A stretch of 64,000 nucleotides of DNA from Streptomyces cinnamoneus (GTDB lineage Bacteria; Actinomycetota; Actinomycetes; Streptomycetales; Streptomycetaceae): assembly GCF_002939475.1 (NCBI RefSeq), contig NZ_PKFQ01000001.1, positions 1,550,001-1,614,000 on the forward strand, given 5' to 3'. The notes beneath the pieces are model-generated. The model saw only the letters and a list, made by a program, of their open reading frames with translations. It was not told the DNA's origin and searched no databases. Below, piece after piece: positions 24,921 through 34,387 of this stretch. Position numbers and translations under genes: made by a program. Each line of letters opens with the position of its first letter. The first letter of the stretch is position 1.

Positions 24921-25934
24921 GTGCGTACCAACGACGAGCTCGTCCATGTGGAGGAGCGCCCCACCGATCCCGTGCGACCACGGATGACCCGGACCCGTCT
25001 GGGCATCTTCGTGGCGACCTTCGTGGTCTATGTGGCGATCGTGGTCGGCGTGCTCACCACGTCCTGGCCGGTGCGGTTCGACTGGCAGGTGATGCTCTTC
25101 CGGCCGTACAAGCAGTGGCCGGAGATCCACACCTTCCTCGACTACTTCGTGGTCCTGGGCCAGCGCGGCCCGACCGCCGTGGCCGTGGCCGCCTGGCTGG
25201 GCTGGCGCACACACAAGCAGAAGACCCTGCGCCCGCTGCTGGTGCTGGGCACGTCGTTGCTGCTGCTCAACGCGACCGTGGGGGCCGCGAAGATCGGCAT
25301 GGGCCGGCTGGGCCCGCACTACGCCACCACCATCGGCTCCAACGAGATGTTCGCCGGCGGCGACATATTCCCCTCCGGCCACACCGCGAACGCGGTGGTC
25401 ACCTGGGGCGTGCTCGCCTACCTGGCCACCACTCCGCGCACCCGCCGGATCGCCTCGGTGGTCGCCGCGCTGCTCGCCCTGGGCGTCGGGATGACGACGG
25501 TCTACCTGGGCACGCACTGGATGAGCGACGTGACCCTCGGCTGGACCGCCGGCCTGCTGGTCCTGCTGGTCCTGCCCTGGTTCGAGCCGCTCATGGCCCG
25601 CGCCGAGGCCTGGCTGCTCACCGTCTGGGCGCGGCTGCGCGAGCGCGGCACCGCCGTCCCGGTCCCGGCCGGCGCGGGCGTCGTGCTGGGCGCCCCGCGG
25701 CCGGCGGCCGACGACGTGCTGCCCGTGCGCGAGCCGGTGGCCGCGGGAAGCCGGGCGGGCGGGGGCGCCTCCCGGGTCCCCGACGGCCGGCCGCACCTGC
25801 CGGCCAGGCCGCACACGTCCCGCTCCGAGCGCACGCCGGTCACCCCGACGGGCAGCCGCCGGCCGCCGCTGTCGGCGCCGCGCACCGCGCCGCTGGGCCC
25901 CGCCGCCGGCCGCGGCCGCACCGCCGGCACCTGA
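24921..25934 (+). CDS. PAP2-family membrane phosphatase with long disordered C-terminus
   Basis: 337 aa from the GTG at 24921; an in-frame ATG at 24984 is an alternative, and neither has a strong ribosome binding site. Six hydrophobic segments lie in residues 20-225. The acid-phosphatase signature is split as usual: K-x6-RLGPH (AAKIGMGRLGPHYA, about 123-136), FPSGHTAN (about 154-161) and YLGTHWMSDVTLGW (about 194-207) with the nucleophilic His. These enzymes dephosphorylate lipid phosphates such as phosphatidate or undecaprenyl pyrophosphate. The last roughly 100 residues are Pro/Arg/Ala-rich and probably cytoplasmic and disordered. A strong bidirectional terminator follows. Confidence 0.86.
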   Translation: MRTNDELVHVEERPTDPVRPRMTRTRLGIFVATFVVYVAIVVGVLTTSWPVRFDWQVMLFRPYKQWPEIHTFLDYFVVLGQRGPTAVAVAAWLGWRTHKQKTLRPLLVLGTSLLLLNATVGAAKIGMGRLGPHYATTIGSNEMFAGGDIFPSGHTANAVVTWGVLAYLATTPRTRRIASVVAALLALGVGMTTVYLGTHWMSDVTLGWTAGLLVLLVLPWFEPLMARAEAWLLTVWARLRERGTAVPVPAGAGVVLGAPRPAADDVLPVREPVAAGSRAGGGASRVPDGRPHLPARPHTSRSERTPVTPTGSRRPPLSAPRTAPLGPAAGRGRTAGT

Positions 25935-25967
25935 CGCGACGGCCGGCACGCACACCCGGTACGCAGG

Positions 25968-26005
25968 GCGAGGGCGGTCCCGTGAGGTCACGGGGCCGCC
26001 CTCGC
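25968..26005. terminator. Strong bidirectional terminator
   Basis: An 18-bp stem, GCGAGGGCGGTCCCGTGA with TCACGGGGCCGCCCTCGC (one mismatch), and a 2-base loop, between the convergent PAP2 and I78 genes. Confidence 0.8.
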
Positions 26006-26026
26006 CGCATGCGCCGGCCCGTGCCG

Positions 26027-26242
26027 TCAGCCCTTCCAGGAGCGCCGCACCACGCCCTCGTCGACCTCGAAGTTCAGCCGGCCCACCCGGTACTCCAGGG
26101 TGATGACCGCCCCGGGCGCAAGCGCCCGCACGTCCGTCCAGCCGCGCTCGCGCGCCTGCCGCGCGGCGGTCTCGGCGGCGAGGCCGACGTAGGCCGCGGG
26201 GTCGTCGTCGGGGTCGGTGGGGAAGTTCGGAAGAGGTGCCAT
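26027..26242 (-). CDS. Small peptidase inhibitor I78-like protein
   Basis: 71 aa. ATG at 26242; AAGAGG-like purines are absent immediately upstream, so the start is moderately supported. The second half, GWTDVRALAPGAVITLEYRVGRLNFEVDEGVVRRSWKG, is broken here by its own turns but follows the I78 inhibitor pattern. That pattern is Gly-x-x-(Val/Ile)-Arg, then a hydroxy/acidic strand, then R-L-N-x-x-x-D-x-x-G-V-V near the C-terminus. Many I78 proteins are secreted, but no signal peptide is seen here, so a cytoplasmic role is likely. The family call is moderately sure. Confidence 0.65.
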   Translation of the reverse strand: MAPLPNFPTDPDDDPAAYVGLAAETAARQARERGWTDVRALAPGAVITLEYRVGRLNFEVDEGVVRRSWKG

Positions 26243-26726
26243 GCCGGCCACCGTAGGCCGCGCCGGCACGGCCGCGGAAGCCGGCCCTCCCAGGCGTCCG
26301 TCCTGACCGGGTCCGCCACTGGTCACACTTCTGTCACAGACAACTCGGCCGGGTTTACGGTCGCGCAGCTCACTCGTACGAGCCTTCCCGCACTCTTCCC
26401 GGAGCCTCCACAAAACACTTCCGATGAATTCACCACAGTTTTTCCGAACGCGGGGAACGGGGTGGTGCATTGTCCGGTGCAATTCCCGTGCGGACGCCTT
26501 CCGGATTTTCTCCGGCCGGGAATTCCGGGTGCCCTTCGGGAGGCCATGCCCCATTCGCGGCGGAATATAAAGTTCCGGCACCTCACACCCCGGATGCGCA
26601 CCACGGTTTGACGGGGTGTCGTAAGAGGCGCCCTCGCGCGCGGACCGCCCGGCGAGCATCATGGCGGGTGCCCGTCTTCACGCAAGGGGACCACGGTTCC
26701 CGTGAGCCGACAGCGAGGGGGCACGG
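26243..26726. other. Intergenic region upstream of ctaD, no gene seen
   Basis: 484 bp. It is AT-richer than its surroundings between about 26320 and 26600, and no reading frame shows Streptomyces codon bias. It presumably carries the ctaD promoter. I saw no clear operator or terminator. Confidence 0.4.
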
Positions 26727-28406
26727 ATGGTGAGCGACACCGCGCGGGCCAAGGAGGCGGCCGGGCCGGCCGGGGGAAGGCGAAGGGGGCGGATCCTGGT
26801 CGACTGGCTGACCACCACCGACCACAAGAAGATCGGCCACCTCTACCTGATCACCTCGTTCGTCTTCTTCCTGCTCGCCGGCCTGCTCGCGATGGTCATG
26901 CGGGCCGAGCTGGCCCGCCCGGGCCTCCAGCTGGTCAGCAACGAGCAGTTCAACGAGGTGTTCACCGCCCACGGCACGATCATGCTGCTGCTGTTCGCCA
27001 CCCCGGCCTTCGCCGGCTTCGCCAACGCGATCATGCCCTTGCAGATCGGCGCGCCGGACGTGGCCTTCCCCCGGCTCAACATGTTCGCCTACTGGCTCTA
27101 CCTCTTCGGCGGGCTCGTCGTCGTGAGCAGCCTGCTGATGCCCGAGGGCGGCGCGTCCTTCGGCTGGACCGCCTACGCGCCGCTGGACAGCGTGGTCCGG
27201 TCGCCCGGCCTGGGGTCCGACATGTGGATCATGGGGCTGGCCCTGTCCGGCTTCGGTACGATCCTCGGCGCGGTCAACTTCCTGACCACCGTCATCGGGA
27301 TGCGGGCCCCCGGGATGACGATGTTCCGGATGCCGGTCTTCACCTGGAACGTCCTCTTCACCTCGATCCTGGTCCTCCTGGCCTTCCCCGTGCTGGCGGC
27401 GGCGCTGCTGTGCCTGGAGGCGGACCGCCGGTTCGGGGCGGTGGTCTTCGAGGCCCCGTACGGCGGAGCGCTGCTGTGGCAGCACCTGTTCTGGTTCTTC
27501 GGCCACCCCGAGGTCTACATCATCGCGCTGCCGTTCTTCGGGATCATCACCGAGATCATCCCGGTGTTCTCCCGCAAGCCGATCTTCGGCTACACCATGC
27601 TGATCGGCGCGACCATGTCCATCACGGCCCTGTCGGTCGTCGTCTGGGCGCACCACATGTTCGCCACCGGGGCGGTGCTGCTGCCGTTCTTCTCGTTCAT
27701 GTCGTTCCTGATCGCCGTGCCGACCGGGGTGAAGTTCTTCAACTGGATCGGCACGATGTGGCAGGGCTCGCTGTCCTTCGAGACGCCCATGCTGTGGTCG
27801 GCCGGCTTCCTGGTGAGCTTCCTCTTCGGCGGGCTCACCGGGGTGATCCTGGCCTCTCCCCCGCTGGACTTCCACGTCACCGACACGTACTTCGTCGTGG
27901 CGCACTTCCACTACGTGGTGTTCGGGACCGTGGTCTTCGCGATGTTCGCCGGCTTCTACTTCTGGTGGCCCAAGTTCACCGGCAAGATGCTCGACGAACG
28001 GCTGGGCAAGGTCCACTTCTGGACCCTGTTCACCGGCTTCCACACCACCTTCCTCGTCCAGCACTGGCTGGGCGCGCAGGGGATGCCCCGCCGGTACGCC
28101 GACTATCTGGCGGCCGACGGGTTCACCGCCCTCAACACGGTCTCCAGCATCGGCGCGTTCCTGCTGGGCCTGTCCACCCTGCCGTTCCTCTACAACGTCG
28201 GGAAGACCGCGAAGTACGGACGGCGGGTGGACGCCGACGACCCCTGGGGCTTCGGCCGTTCGCTGGAGTGGGCGACGTCCTGCCCGCCGCCCCGGCACAA
28301 CTTCGTCACCCTGCCCCGCATCCGTTCCGAGTCGCCGGCCTTCGACCTCCACCATCCGGAGACCGCCCGCCGGGCCGAGCCGTCACCGGCGGCCGAGCCC
28401 GCCTGA
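26727..28406 (+). CDS. ctaD: Cytochrome c oxidase subunit I (orphan copy)
   Basis: 559 aa, about the usual length. ATG at 26727 with GAGGGGG about 6 bases upstream. Heme a and heme a3/CuB ligands are all present: His in [11 protein letters not shown] (about 78), [10 protein letters not shown] with the His-Tyr crosslink pair (about 258-262), AHHMFA (about 307-308), and VAHFHYVV with both heme histidines (about 391-393). D-pathway residues [12 protein letters not shown] are intact. It is the catalytic proton-pumping subunit of the aa3 terminal oxidase. No ctaC, ctaE or qcr genes are adjacent, so this is a stand-alone copy. It must either use subunits encoded elsewhere or replace the main CtaD under some condition. 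Confidence 0.92.
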   Translation: MVSDTARAKEAAGPAGGRRRGRILVDWLTTTDHKKIGHLYLITSFVFFLLAGLLAMVMRAELARPGLQLVSNEQFNEVFTAHGTIMLLLFATPAFAGFANAIMPLQIGAPDVAFPRLNMFAYWLYLFGGLVVVSSLLMPEGGASFGWTAYAPLDSVVRSPGLGSDMWIMGLALSGFGTILGAVNFLTTVIGMRAPGMTMFRMPVFTWNVLFTSILVLLAFPVLAAALLCLEADRRFGAVVFEAPYGGALLWQHLFWFFGHPEVYIIALPFFGIITEIIPVFSRKPIFGYTMLIGATMSITALSVVVWAHHMFATGAVLLPFFSFMSFLIAVPTGVKFFNWIGTMWQGSLSFETPMLWSAGFLVSFLFGGLTGVILASPPLDFHVTDTYFVVAHFHYVVFGTVVFAMFAGFYFWWPKFTGKMLDERLGKVHFWTLFTGFHTTFLVQHWLGAQGMPRRYADYLAADGFTALNTVSSIGAFLLGLSTLPFLYNVGKTAKYGRRVDADDPWGFGRSLEWATSCPPPRHNFVTLPRIRSESPAFDLHHPETARRAEPSPAAEPA

Positions 28407-28436
28407 GCGGCGGCGGGCTTTGGCCCCGGGCTCCGC

Positions 28437-29387
28437 TCAGCCCACCGGCGGGCGCTCGTCGACGCGGAGCGAGAGGTCGTTGTCGACGGTGTAGTACGGG
28501 CTCACCTGGGCAAGGGCGTACGAGGCGGCGACCTGCCGTGCGGGGTAGGTGAAGACCTGCCGCTTGTCGGCGACGTCGTCCAGGATCCTGGCGACGCGCA
28601 CCGGCTCCGTGCCCTCGGGGCCGCGCAGCCACAGGTCCCACACGTCCAGACCGCCCCGCCACTCCTCGCACAGCTGCGCGTAGGAGAGGGAGAAGGTGAA
28701 GTCCTGGCCGTCGGCGGTCACGGGCGCGGTGCGCACCAGGTCGGGCGCGCGCCGGCACCGGGCCTCGACGACGGCGCCGGCCAGCCACTCCGCCGGGTTC
28801 TCCACCCGGTAGAGCGTGCCGTGGCCCGTTATCCCCTCGGCGTCCACCAGGAGGTCCCCGGCCTCGGCGTGCGGGGCGCGCAGCCAGCTGCGCAGGGAGA
28901 GGTTGCCGTGCTTGGTCGCGTACGGGATGCGGACCGCGAGCGGCGAGGTGCTCGGGCCGGGTCTGCGGTCCACGAGGGAGCGCAGGTCGGCGAGGCCGGG
29001 CACCAGGCGCTGCGGGACGGCCTCGCCACAGGCGACGTGGACGTCCCAGCGGCCCTCGGGGAGGGAGACGGTGCTGGGCAGGACGGCGCGCAGCCGGCCG
29101 TCGCCGTTGGGCGTCAGCGGCAGCCGGACCTCCTCGGACTCGTCCTCGGCGCCCCGGCGGCGCAGGACGAGCGCCGCCGACCAGTGGGCGTCGGCGTCGA
29201 CGCGGCCCGGGGCGTCCAGGTCGAAGGTCAGTCCGCCCGCGGAGTCCGCGATGCAGTCGGCGCTGGGGTTCGGTGCGCCGAAGGCCAGGGGAGGGGCAGA
29301 CACGTTGGTGCACTCCTCGGAGGTGGTGGTCGTCAGGGGTGTCACGCCCGGCCGGTCGCCGGGGTTCGCGGGGCTGGGCGGAGTCAT
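28437..29387 (-). CDS. Hypothetical protein coupled to a glycosyltransferase
   Basis: 316 aa from the ATG at 29387, which overlaps the glycosyltransferase stop (ATGA). A GTG at 29303 with GAGGAG 8 bases upstream is an equally good start (288 aa, VSAPPLAFG). I do not recognise the family. The middle looks beta-rich: LTFDLDAPGRV, WSAALVLRRRG, then EGRWDVHVACG (about 120), LSLRSWLRAPHAEAG, and a C-terminal YTVDNDLSLRVDERP. No signal peptide or membrane helix is visible. Its tight coupling to the GT4 gene suggests it helps modify or present the same glycan. An alternative is a carbohydrate-binding accessory protein. Confidence 0.7.
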   Translation of the reverse strand: MTPPSPANPGDRPGVTPLTTTTSEECTNVSAPPLAFGAPNPSADCIADSAGGLTFDLDAPGRVDADAHWSAALVLRRRGAEDESEEVRLPLTPNGDGRLRAVLPSTVSLPEGRWDVHVACGEAVPQRLVPGLADLRSLVDRRPGPSTSPLAVRIPYATKHGNLSLRSWLRAPHAEAGDLLVDAEGITGHGTLYRVENPAEWLAGAVVEARCRRAPDLVRTAPVTADGQDFTFSLSYAQLCEEWRGGLDVWDLWLRGPEGTEPVRVARILDDVADKRQVFTYPARQVAASYALAQVSPYYTVDNDLSLRVDERPPVG

Positions 29388-30631
29388 GCGGCACTCCCCT
29401 TGCGCAGGGAGCGGCTCCTGTCCTTGACCTGGAGGGCACTGCTGAGGAGGGCGCCGCGCGTGCGGTGCAGGGAGCCGCGCAGGGCGCCGCGCCCGGTGAG
29501 GTCGGCGAAGAGCTCCTCGTAGCGCCCGGCGACGCGGCCGGGGTCGAAGCGCGCCGAACTCTCCAGCGCCGCCTGCCCCATGCGGCGGCGCAGCTCGTCG
29601 TCGTTGATCAGCTTCAGCAGCCCGGCGGCGATGGCGTCGGTCTTGCCCACGGGCACGAGCAGGCCGTCGACGCCGTCGTCGATGATCTCGCCGGGGCCGT
29701 GCGGGCAGTCGGTGGAGACCACCGGCAGACCGCAGCGCATCGCCTCGACGATCGTCATCCCGAAGGACTCCAGGCTGGAGGTGACGGCGCCGATGGAGCC
29801 CTTGACCCACTCGGGCTCCAGCGGAGTGGCGGGACCCATGAGGTAGACGTGGTTGTAGAGACCGAGCTTGTCGATCAGGGCGCGCAGCTTGGCGCGCTCC
29901 GCACCGGCGCCGTAGATCCGCAGCCGCCAGTCGGGGCGCTCGGCCACGACCTTCTCGAAGGCGCGGATCAGCACGTCGTAGCGCTTGGCCGGGGCGAGCC
30001 GGCCGGCGGCGACCACCCACTTGCCGCTGCCGTCGGCGGGTTCGAGCGCCGGGGCGGGGACGCTGTTGGGCACGGCCTCCACGCGCACGCCGGGCAGCCG
30101 CATCACCTTCCGGTAGGTGCGGGCGTCGGCCTCGGTGACCGTGGTGACCGCGTCCAGCCGGGGGTAGTGGGTGCGCAGGGTGAGCTTGAGGGGCCCGGAG
30201 TGGGTGCTCAGCGTCAGGTGCTCCTGGCCGACGCGGGCCGGGCCGCGCCGCGCCTGCTGGGCGATGTGGACGTTGAGGCCGGGGCGGGTGCCGAGGACCA
30301 CGTCGCAGTCCAGGCCGCGCAGGTGCTCCGCGATGCGGCGGTCGGTCAGCGCGCTGTACTGCTTGTACCGCCCCTCGGTCGCGGGGAAGACCGATGCGGG
30401 GCGCTCGTAGTCGGGGTCGTCGCCGTCGTAGGACGGGCTGTCCTTGCGCAGGTCGACCAGGTGCCGCAGCCGGATCTTGTCGCTGGGCGCGAAGACGGGC
30501 ACGTCACGATGGCGGAAGACGGAGACGATCTCCACGTCGTGGTGCTCGGCGAGCGTCCCCGCCAGGTTGTACGTGGTGCGGATGGTGCCGCCGATCCCGT
30601 ACGCGTTGTGAATCAGGAATGAGATGTGCAT
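29384..30631 (-). CDS. GT4-family glycosyltransferase
   Basis: 415 aa. ATG at 30631 with GGGGA just upstream. It opens MHISFLIHNAYGIGGTIRTTYNLAG, split here by its own Gly-rich loop, the acceptor-domain start of GT-B enzymes. The C-domain has WVVAAGRLAPAKRYDVLIRA (about 220-239), RIYGAGAERAKL, and the E-x7-E donor motif SLESFGMTIVEAMRCGLPVVS (about 307-327). It transfers a sugar from a nucleotide donor; donor and acceptor are unknown. It lies first in a two-gene leftward operon with the hypothetical at 28437. It is divergent from the gene at 30872 across a 240-bp promoter region. Confidence 0.86.
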   Translation of the reverse strand: MHISFLIHNAYGIGGTIRTTYNLAGTLAEHHDVEIVSVFRHRDVPVFAPSDKIRLRHLVDLRKDSPSYDGDDPDYERPASVFPATEGRYKQYSALTDRRIAEHLRGLDCDVVLGTRPGLNVHIAQQARRGPARVGQEHLTLSTHSGPLKLTLRTHYPRLDAVTTVTEADARTYRKVMRLPGVRVEAVPNSVPAPALEPADGSGKWVVAAGRLAPAKRYDVLIRAFEKVVAERPDWRLRIYGAGAERAKLRALIDKLGLYNHVYLMGPATPLEPEWVKGSIGAVTSSLESFGMTIVEAMRCGLPVVSTDCPHGPGEIIDDGVDGLLVPVGKTDAIAAGLLKLINDDELRRRMGQAALESSARFDPGRVAGRYEELFADLTGRGALRGSLHRTRGALLSSALQVKDRSRSLRKGSAA

Positions 30632-30871
30632 TCGTCCCCATGCAGCCGTGTGCCGCGGACAGTCCTGGTAGCCCGCCTCTACTGAGAGGTTAGACCGTGC
30701 CGGGAGCCCGGAGGTTGGTCTTGATCGCCAACTCGTTCCCCAAGTGATGAGGAATCGGTAGCGGATCCCGGGAACTTTTCCGGGGCGTGACCCCGGCCAC
30801 GGATCATCCGTTGTCTCCTTATGAGCCGGGGACCACCCGGCGCACCCCGCACCAAGTTTCGAGGAGCCCCC

Positions 30872-31654
30872 GTGCCGCGCATGCTCGACGTCAGCGACGA
30901 GGTTCGCGCCGAGATCGGCGACGAAGAAGCGGAGCGACTGCTCGGAGGCGACAACGCCCCGGGCGTCTACGACTGCACCTCTTGTCGCGCCCCTGGCAAC
31001 AGCGAGCAGCAGCCGACCAGCACCGTGCTGTTCGTGGGCGAGGAGACGGCGGTGCTGGCCTTCGCGCATGCCACCTGCATCCCCTCGCAGGTCGTTCCGG
31101 TGTCCGAGGAGCAGTTGCAGGGTGCCGTGCAGTCCATCACCGGCGAGGGCGCCCGGCCGGGCGTGCGCGAGGAGGTGTCGCTGCAGGCCGAGCTGGGGGT
31201 GACCAGCGGCCTGGTACTGGTCGGCGGCGACGTGTACCCGGCGCTGGTGGTGGAGCCGCTGGGCCCGATCGCCCGCCCCGGCACGACGGGCCCCGTCGAC
31301 GTCTTCCTGGACCTGCTGACCAGCCAGGGCTTCGCACCCGTCACCGACCTGGACACCCCGCCCGCGCCGCTGCCGGGCTGGTCGGTGCTGGTGGCCATGG
31401 GCCGGCTGCACGCGGTGCTCCAGCCGCCGGTGGGCGGGGCCGCCCCGCAGGCGTGGTGGCAGGCGCACCAGGCGATGCAGGTCGCCGACGAATGGCGGGC
31501 CGCGGTCAACAAGACCCAGCGGGTGCTGGTCTACGCCGCCCCCGTCGGCACGATCGGCGCCCAGCCGCGCGAGGACCTGCTGCGCGAGGCGCTGGACCGG
31601 GCGGCGACCGCCGGGCGGCTGGTCGGAGCGGCCATGCCGCTCGCGGGCACATGA
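30872..31654 (+). CDS. Conserved hypothetical protein
   Basis: 260 aa from the GTG at 30872 (GAGGAG 5 bases upstream). I do not recognise a named domain. The N-terminal third includes a CTSCRAPG segment (two Cys) and TVLFVGEETAVLAFAHATC. This might bind a metal through the CxxC and the later Cys. The C-terminal half includes PGWSVLVAMGRLHAVLQPP and QAWWQAHQAMQVADEWRA. No signal peptide is seen. It is divergent from the GT4 gene and ends before a clear hairpin. Codon usage is fully Streptomyces-like, so it is a real gene. Confidence 0.72.
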   Translation: MPRMLDVSDEVRAEIGDEEAERLLGGDNAPGVYDCTSCRAPGNSEQQPTSTVLFVGEETAVLAFAHATCIPSQVVPVSEEQLQGAVQSITGEGARPGVREEVSLQAELGVTSGLVLVGGDVYPALVVEPLGPIARPGTTGPVDVFLDLLTSQGFAPVTDLDTPPAPLPGWSVLVAMGRLHAVLQPPVGGAAPQAWWQAHQAMQVADEWRAAVNKTQRVLVYAAPVGTIGAQPREDLLREALDRAATAGRLVGAAMPLAGT

Positions 31655-31719
31655 GCCGGCACGGCCGGGAGCCCGGCCCCGGAGCACACCTCGTCCACCG
31701 GGTCGTCCCCGGGCATTCG

Positions 31720-31742
31720 CCCGCGGGACCGCATCCCGCGGG
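31720..31742. terminator. Hairpin between two hypothetical genes
   Basis: A 9-bp stem, CCCGCGGGA with TCCCGCGGG, and a 5-base loop, about 65 bases after the stop at 31654. Confidence 0.5.
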
Positions 31743-31764
31743 CCTTGAGGTCGTTGGCAGGGGT

Positions 31765-32130
31765 GTGTACTCATACGAACCCGCCCCCCGGAACTCGTAC
31801 CAGAACCACATCCCCGGCATGCGGCCATCCCGCGACGTCTCCACGGACAGTCACGTCTCGGTGACCCCGATCTACGACTCCCTCTGCTCCGAGTACCGCC
31901 GGTCGTTCCGGGCCCTGCCCTTCGACCGCTCGGGCGAGGAGGAGCTGAAGTTCAAGTCCTTCGCCCCGCAGCCGGGCGGGTACGGCTACGCCAACCAGCT
32001 GTCCGGGCCGTCGGCGTACCAGGGACAGTCGACGTACAACGCGGTCTGGGAGTCCTACTACGGCAACCGGCGCGGTCAGCTCCCCGCGCTGCCGCCCGGC
32101 CAGCGGGACGGCCGGATGCGCGGCTTCTAG
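31765..32130 (+). CDS. Small conserved Streptomyces hypothetical protein
   Basis: About 121 aa from the GTG at 31765; the ribosome binding site is weak (GGCAGGG very close). An in-frame ATG at 31819 is an alternative. The core, VSVTPIYDSLCSEYRRSFRALP, contains a TPIYDSL motif that I associate with small Streptomyces proteins of unknown function. The C-terminus is Gly/Tyr/Gln-rich (PGGYGYANQLSG, then YNAVWESYYGNRRG) and probably disordered. No membrane segment is visible. It converges on der, with a shared terminator. Confidence 0.65.
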   Translation: MYSYEPAPRNSYQNHIPGMRPSRDVSTDSHVSVTPIYDSLCSEYRRSFRALPFDRSGEEELKFKSFAPQPGGYGYANQLSGPSAYQGQSTYNAVWESYYGNRRGQLPALPPGQRDGRMRGF

Positions 32131-32168
32131 CGCCCGGCCCCGGAGGGCCGCCCTCCCAGCGACGACGG

Positions 32169-32198
32169 AGCCCCGGACCCGCACAGGGATCCGGGGCT
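32169..32198. terminator. Bidirectional terminator before der
   Basis: AGCCCCGGA pairs with TCCGGGGCT (9 bp), extendable with imperfect pairs, between the stops at 32130 and 32224. Confidence 0.65.
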
Positions 32199-32223
32199 TG
32201 TGGTCGTGGCCGCTCGGTGCGGC

Positions 32224-33684
32224 TTACTTCTTGCGGCCGCGCTTCTCGCGCACCCGCACGGAGATGTGGATCGGGGTGCCCTCGAAGCCGAACTCCTCGC
32301 GCAGGCGGCGCTCGACGAAGCGGCGGTAGCCGGCCTCCAGGAAGCCCGAGGCGAAGAGCACGAAGCGCGGCGGCTTGGTGCCCGCCTGGGTGCCGAAGAG
32401 GATGCGCGGCTGCTTGCCGCCCCGGATCGGGTGCGGGTGGGCGGCGACCAGCTCGCCGAGGAAGGCGTTGAGCCGGCCCGTCGGCACGCGCGTCTCCCAG
32501 CCCGCCAGGGCCGTCTCGATCGCCGGGACCAGCTTCTCCATGTGGCGGCCGGTCTGGGCCGAGACGTTCACCCGGGGCGCCCAGGCGATCTGCTGGAGCT
32601 CGGTCTCGATCTCGCGCTCGAGGTAGTAGCGGCGCTCCTCGTCGAGGGTGTCCCACTTGTTGTAGGCGACGACCAGCGCGCGGCCGGCCTCGACGGCCAT
32701 CGTGATGATGCGCTGGTCCTGGACGCTGATGCTCTCGCTCGCGTCGATCAGGACGACCGCGACCTCGGCCTTCTCCACCGCGGCGGCGGTGCGCAGGGAG
32801 GCGTAGTAGTCGGCGCCCTCCTGGAGGTGGACGCGCTTGCGGATGCCCGCGGTGTCCACGAACTTCCAGGTGGTGCCGCCGAGCTCGATCAGCTCGTCGA
32901 CCGGGTCGCGGGTGGTGCCGGCCAGCTCGTTGACGACGACCCGCTCCTCCCCCGCGACCTTGTTCAGCAGGGAGGACTTGCCGACGTTCGGGCGGCCGAT
33001 CAGGGCGATGCGCCGCGGGCCGCCGACGGCGTTGCCGAAGGTCTGGGCGGGGGCCTCGGGCAGGGCCTTGAGCACCTCGTCCAGCATGTCGCCGGTGCCG
33101 CGGCCGTGCAGCGCGGAGACCGGCATCGGCTCGCCGAGGCCCAGGGACCACAGCATCGCGGCGTCCGCCTCGGAGGAGGGGCCGTCGACCTTGTTGGCGC
33201 AGAGCACGACGGGCTTGCCGGCCCGGCGCAGCAGCTTGACGACGGCCTCGTCGGTGTCGGTGGCGCCGACCGTCGCGTCCACGACGAACACCACCGCGTC
33301 GGCGGCCTCGATCGCGTACTCGGCCTGTGCGGCCACGGACGCGTCGATGCCGAGCACGTCCTGCTCCCAGCCGCCGGTGTCGACGACCTTGAAGCGGCGG
33401 CCGGCCCACTCGGCCTCGTAGGTCACACGGTCGCGGGTGACGCCCGGGCGGTCCTCGACCACGGCCTCGCGGCGCCCGATGATGCGGTTGACCAGGGTCG
33501 ACTTGCCGACGTTGGGACGGCCGACGACGGCGAGGACGGGCAGCGGGCCGTGCCCGGCCTCGTCGAGCGCGCCCTCGACCTCCTCCGCGTCGAAGCCCTC
33601 CTGCGCCGCGAGCTCCATGAACTCCGCGTACTCGGCGTCGCCAAGCTCACCGTGCTCGTCGCCGGTGTGGATCTGCTCGTCCAT
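32224..33684 (-). CDS. der: Ribosome assembly GTPase Der (EngA)
   Basis: 486 aa. ATG at 33684. An acidic N-terminal extension of about 48 residues, usual in actinobacteria, precedes two GTPase domains. G1 motifs are [13 protein letters not shown] (about 55-67) and [13 protein letters not shown] (about 228-240). DTGGW and DTAGI are the G3 motifs, and NKVD and NKWD are the G4 motifs. The C-terminal KH-like domain ends in a basic REKRGRKK tail. Der is needed for 50S subunit maturation. The genes plsC, cmk and tyrA lie upstream on the same strand, and plsC ends 61 bp before this start. Confidence 0.95.
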   Translation of the reverse strand: MDEQIHTGDEHGELGDAEYAEFMELAAQEGFDAEEVEGALDEAGHGPLPVLAVVGRPNVGKSTLVNRIIGRREAVVEDRPGVTRDRVTYEAEWAGRRFKVVDTGGWEQDVLGIDASVAAQAEYAIEAADAVVFVVDATVGATDTDEAVVKLLRRAGKPVVLCANKVDGPSSEADAAMLWSLGLGEPMPVSALHGRGTGDMLDEVLKALPEAPAQTFGNAVGGPRRIALIGRPNVGKSSLLNKVAGEERVVVNELAGTTRDPVDELIELGGTTWKFVDTAGIRKRVHLQEGADYYASLRTAAAVEKAEVAVVLIDASESISVQDQRIITMAVEAGRALVVAYNKWDTLDEERRYYLEREIETELQQIAWAPRVNVSAQTGRHMEKLVPAIETALAGWETRVPTGRLNAFLGELVAAHPHPIRGGKQPRILFGTQAGTKPPRFVLFASGFLEAGYRRFVERRLREEFGFEGTPIHISVRVREKRGRKK

Positions 33685-33745
33685 GAAGTCCGTTCCTCGT
33701 TCTTTATCGTCGGCGGACCCGTACGGTCCGCTACTCAAGTCTCAG

Positions 33746-34387
33746 TCAGCGGCCGGTCAGCCGCTTGGCGTCCGCCAGGTGGGCGCCGAGGTGCCGCTGG
33801 ATGCGGACGGTCGCCTCGTCCAGCGCCTTGCGCGTCCTGCGGCCGCTGCCGTCGCCGGCCTCGAAGGGGTCGCCGAAGACCACGTCGACCCCGCTGCGCA
33901 GCGGGGGCAGCGCCCGTATGACGCGGCTGCTGCGCTCGCCGCTGCCCAGCACCGCCACCGGCACGATCGGCGCGCCCGAGCGCACGGCGAAGTAGGCCAG
34001 GCCCGCGCGCAGCGAGGCGAAGTCGCCCTCGCCCCGGGTGCCCTCGGGGAAGATGCCCAGCACACCGCCCTGCTCCAGGAGCTGGAGCGCGCCGGTGACG
34101 GCCGTGCGGTCGGTGCCCGTGCGGTCCACCTCCAGCTGGCCGATGCCGCGCAGGAAGGGGCCGAGCGGGCCCACGAACGCTTCCTTCTTGATCAGGAAGT
34201 GCACGGGGCGGGGTGCGGTGCCCATGAGCATGGGCCCGTCGATGTTGTGGGTGTGGTTGACGGCCATGATGACCGGCCCCGCGGCGGGCACCCGCCAGGC
34301 GCCCAGCACGCGGGGCTTCCACAGCCCGTACATCAGGCCGATGCCGATGCGCCGCCCGACGGCGGCACCGGAAGCGGACGCGGTCAC
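33746..34387 (-). CDS. 1-acyl-sn-glycerol-3-phosphate acyltransferase (PlsC family)
   Basis: 213 aa. GTG at 34387 overlaps the cmk stop (GTGA). The HX4D catalytic motif is NHTHNIDGPML (about 44-54), followed by FLIKKEAFVGPLGPFLRGIG, which is divided by its own basic and aromatic residues. The substrate motif is GIFPEGTRGEGDF (about 114-126) and the later motif IVPVAVLG (about 140-147). It transfers an acyl chain to lysophosphatidate at the membrane during phospholipid synthesis. Fusion or pairing of PlsC-type genes with cmk and der is a recurrent actinobacterial arrangement. Confidence 0.9.
   Translation of the reverse strand: MTASASGAAVGRRIGIGLMYGLWKPRVLGAWRVPAAGPVIMAVNHTHNIDGPMLMGTAPRPVHFLIKKEAFVGPLGPFLRGIGQLEVDRTGTDRTAVTGALQLLEQGGVLGIFPEGTRGEGDFASLRAGLAYFAVRSGAPIVPVAVLGSGERSSRVIRALPPLRSGVDVVFGDPFEAGDGSGRRTRKALDEATVRIQRHLGAHLADAKRLTGR

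Noticed and set aside
32200..33921. A plus-strand frame opposite der
   Set aside because: Shadow of der, whose double GTPase motifs are intact.
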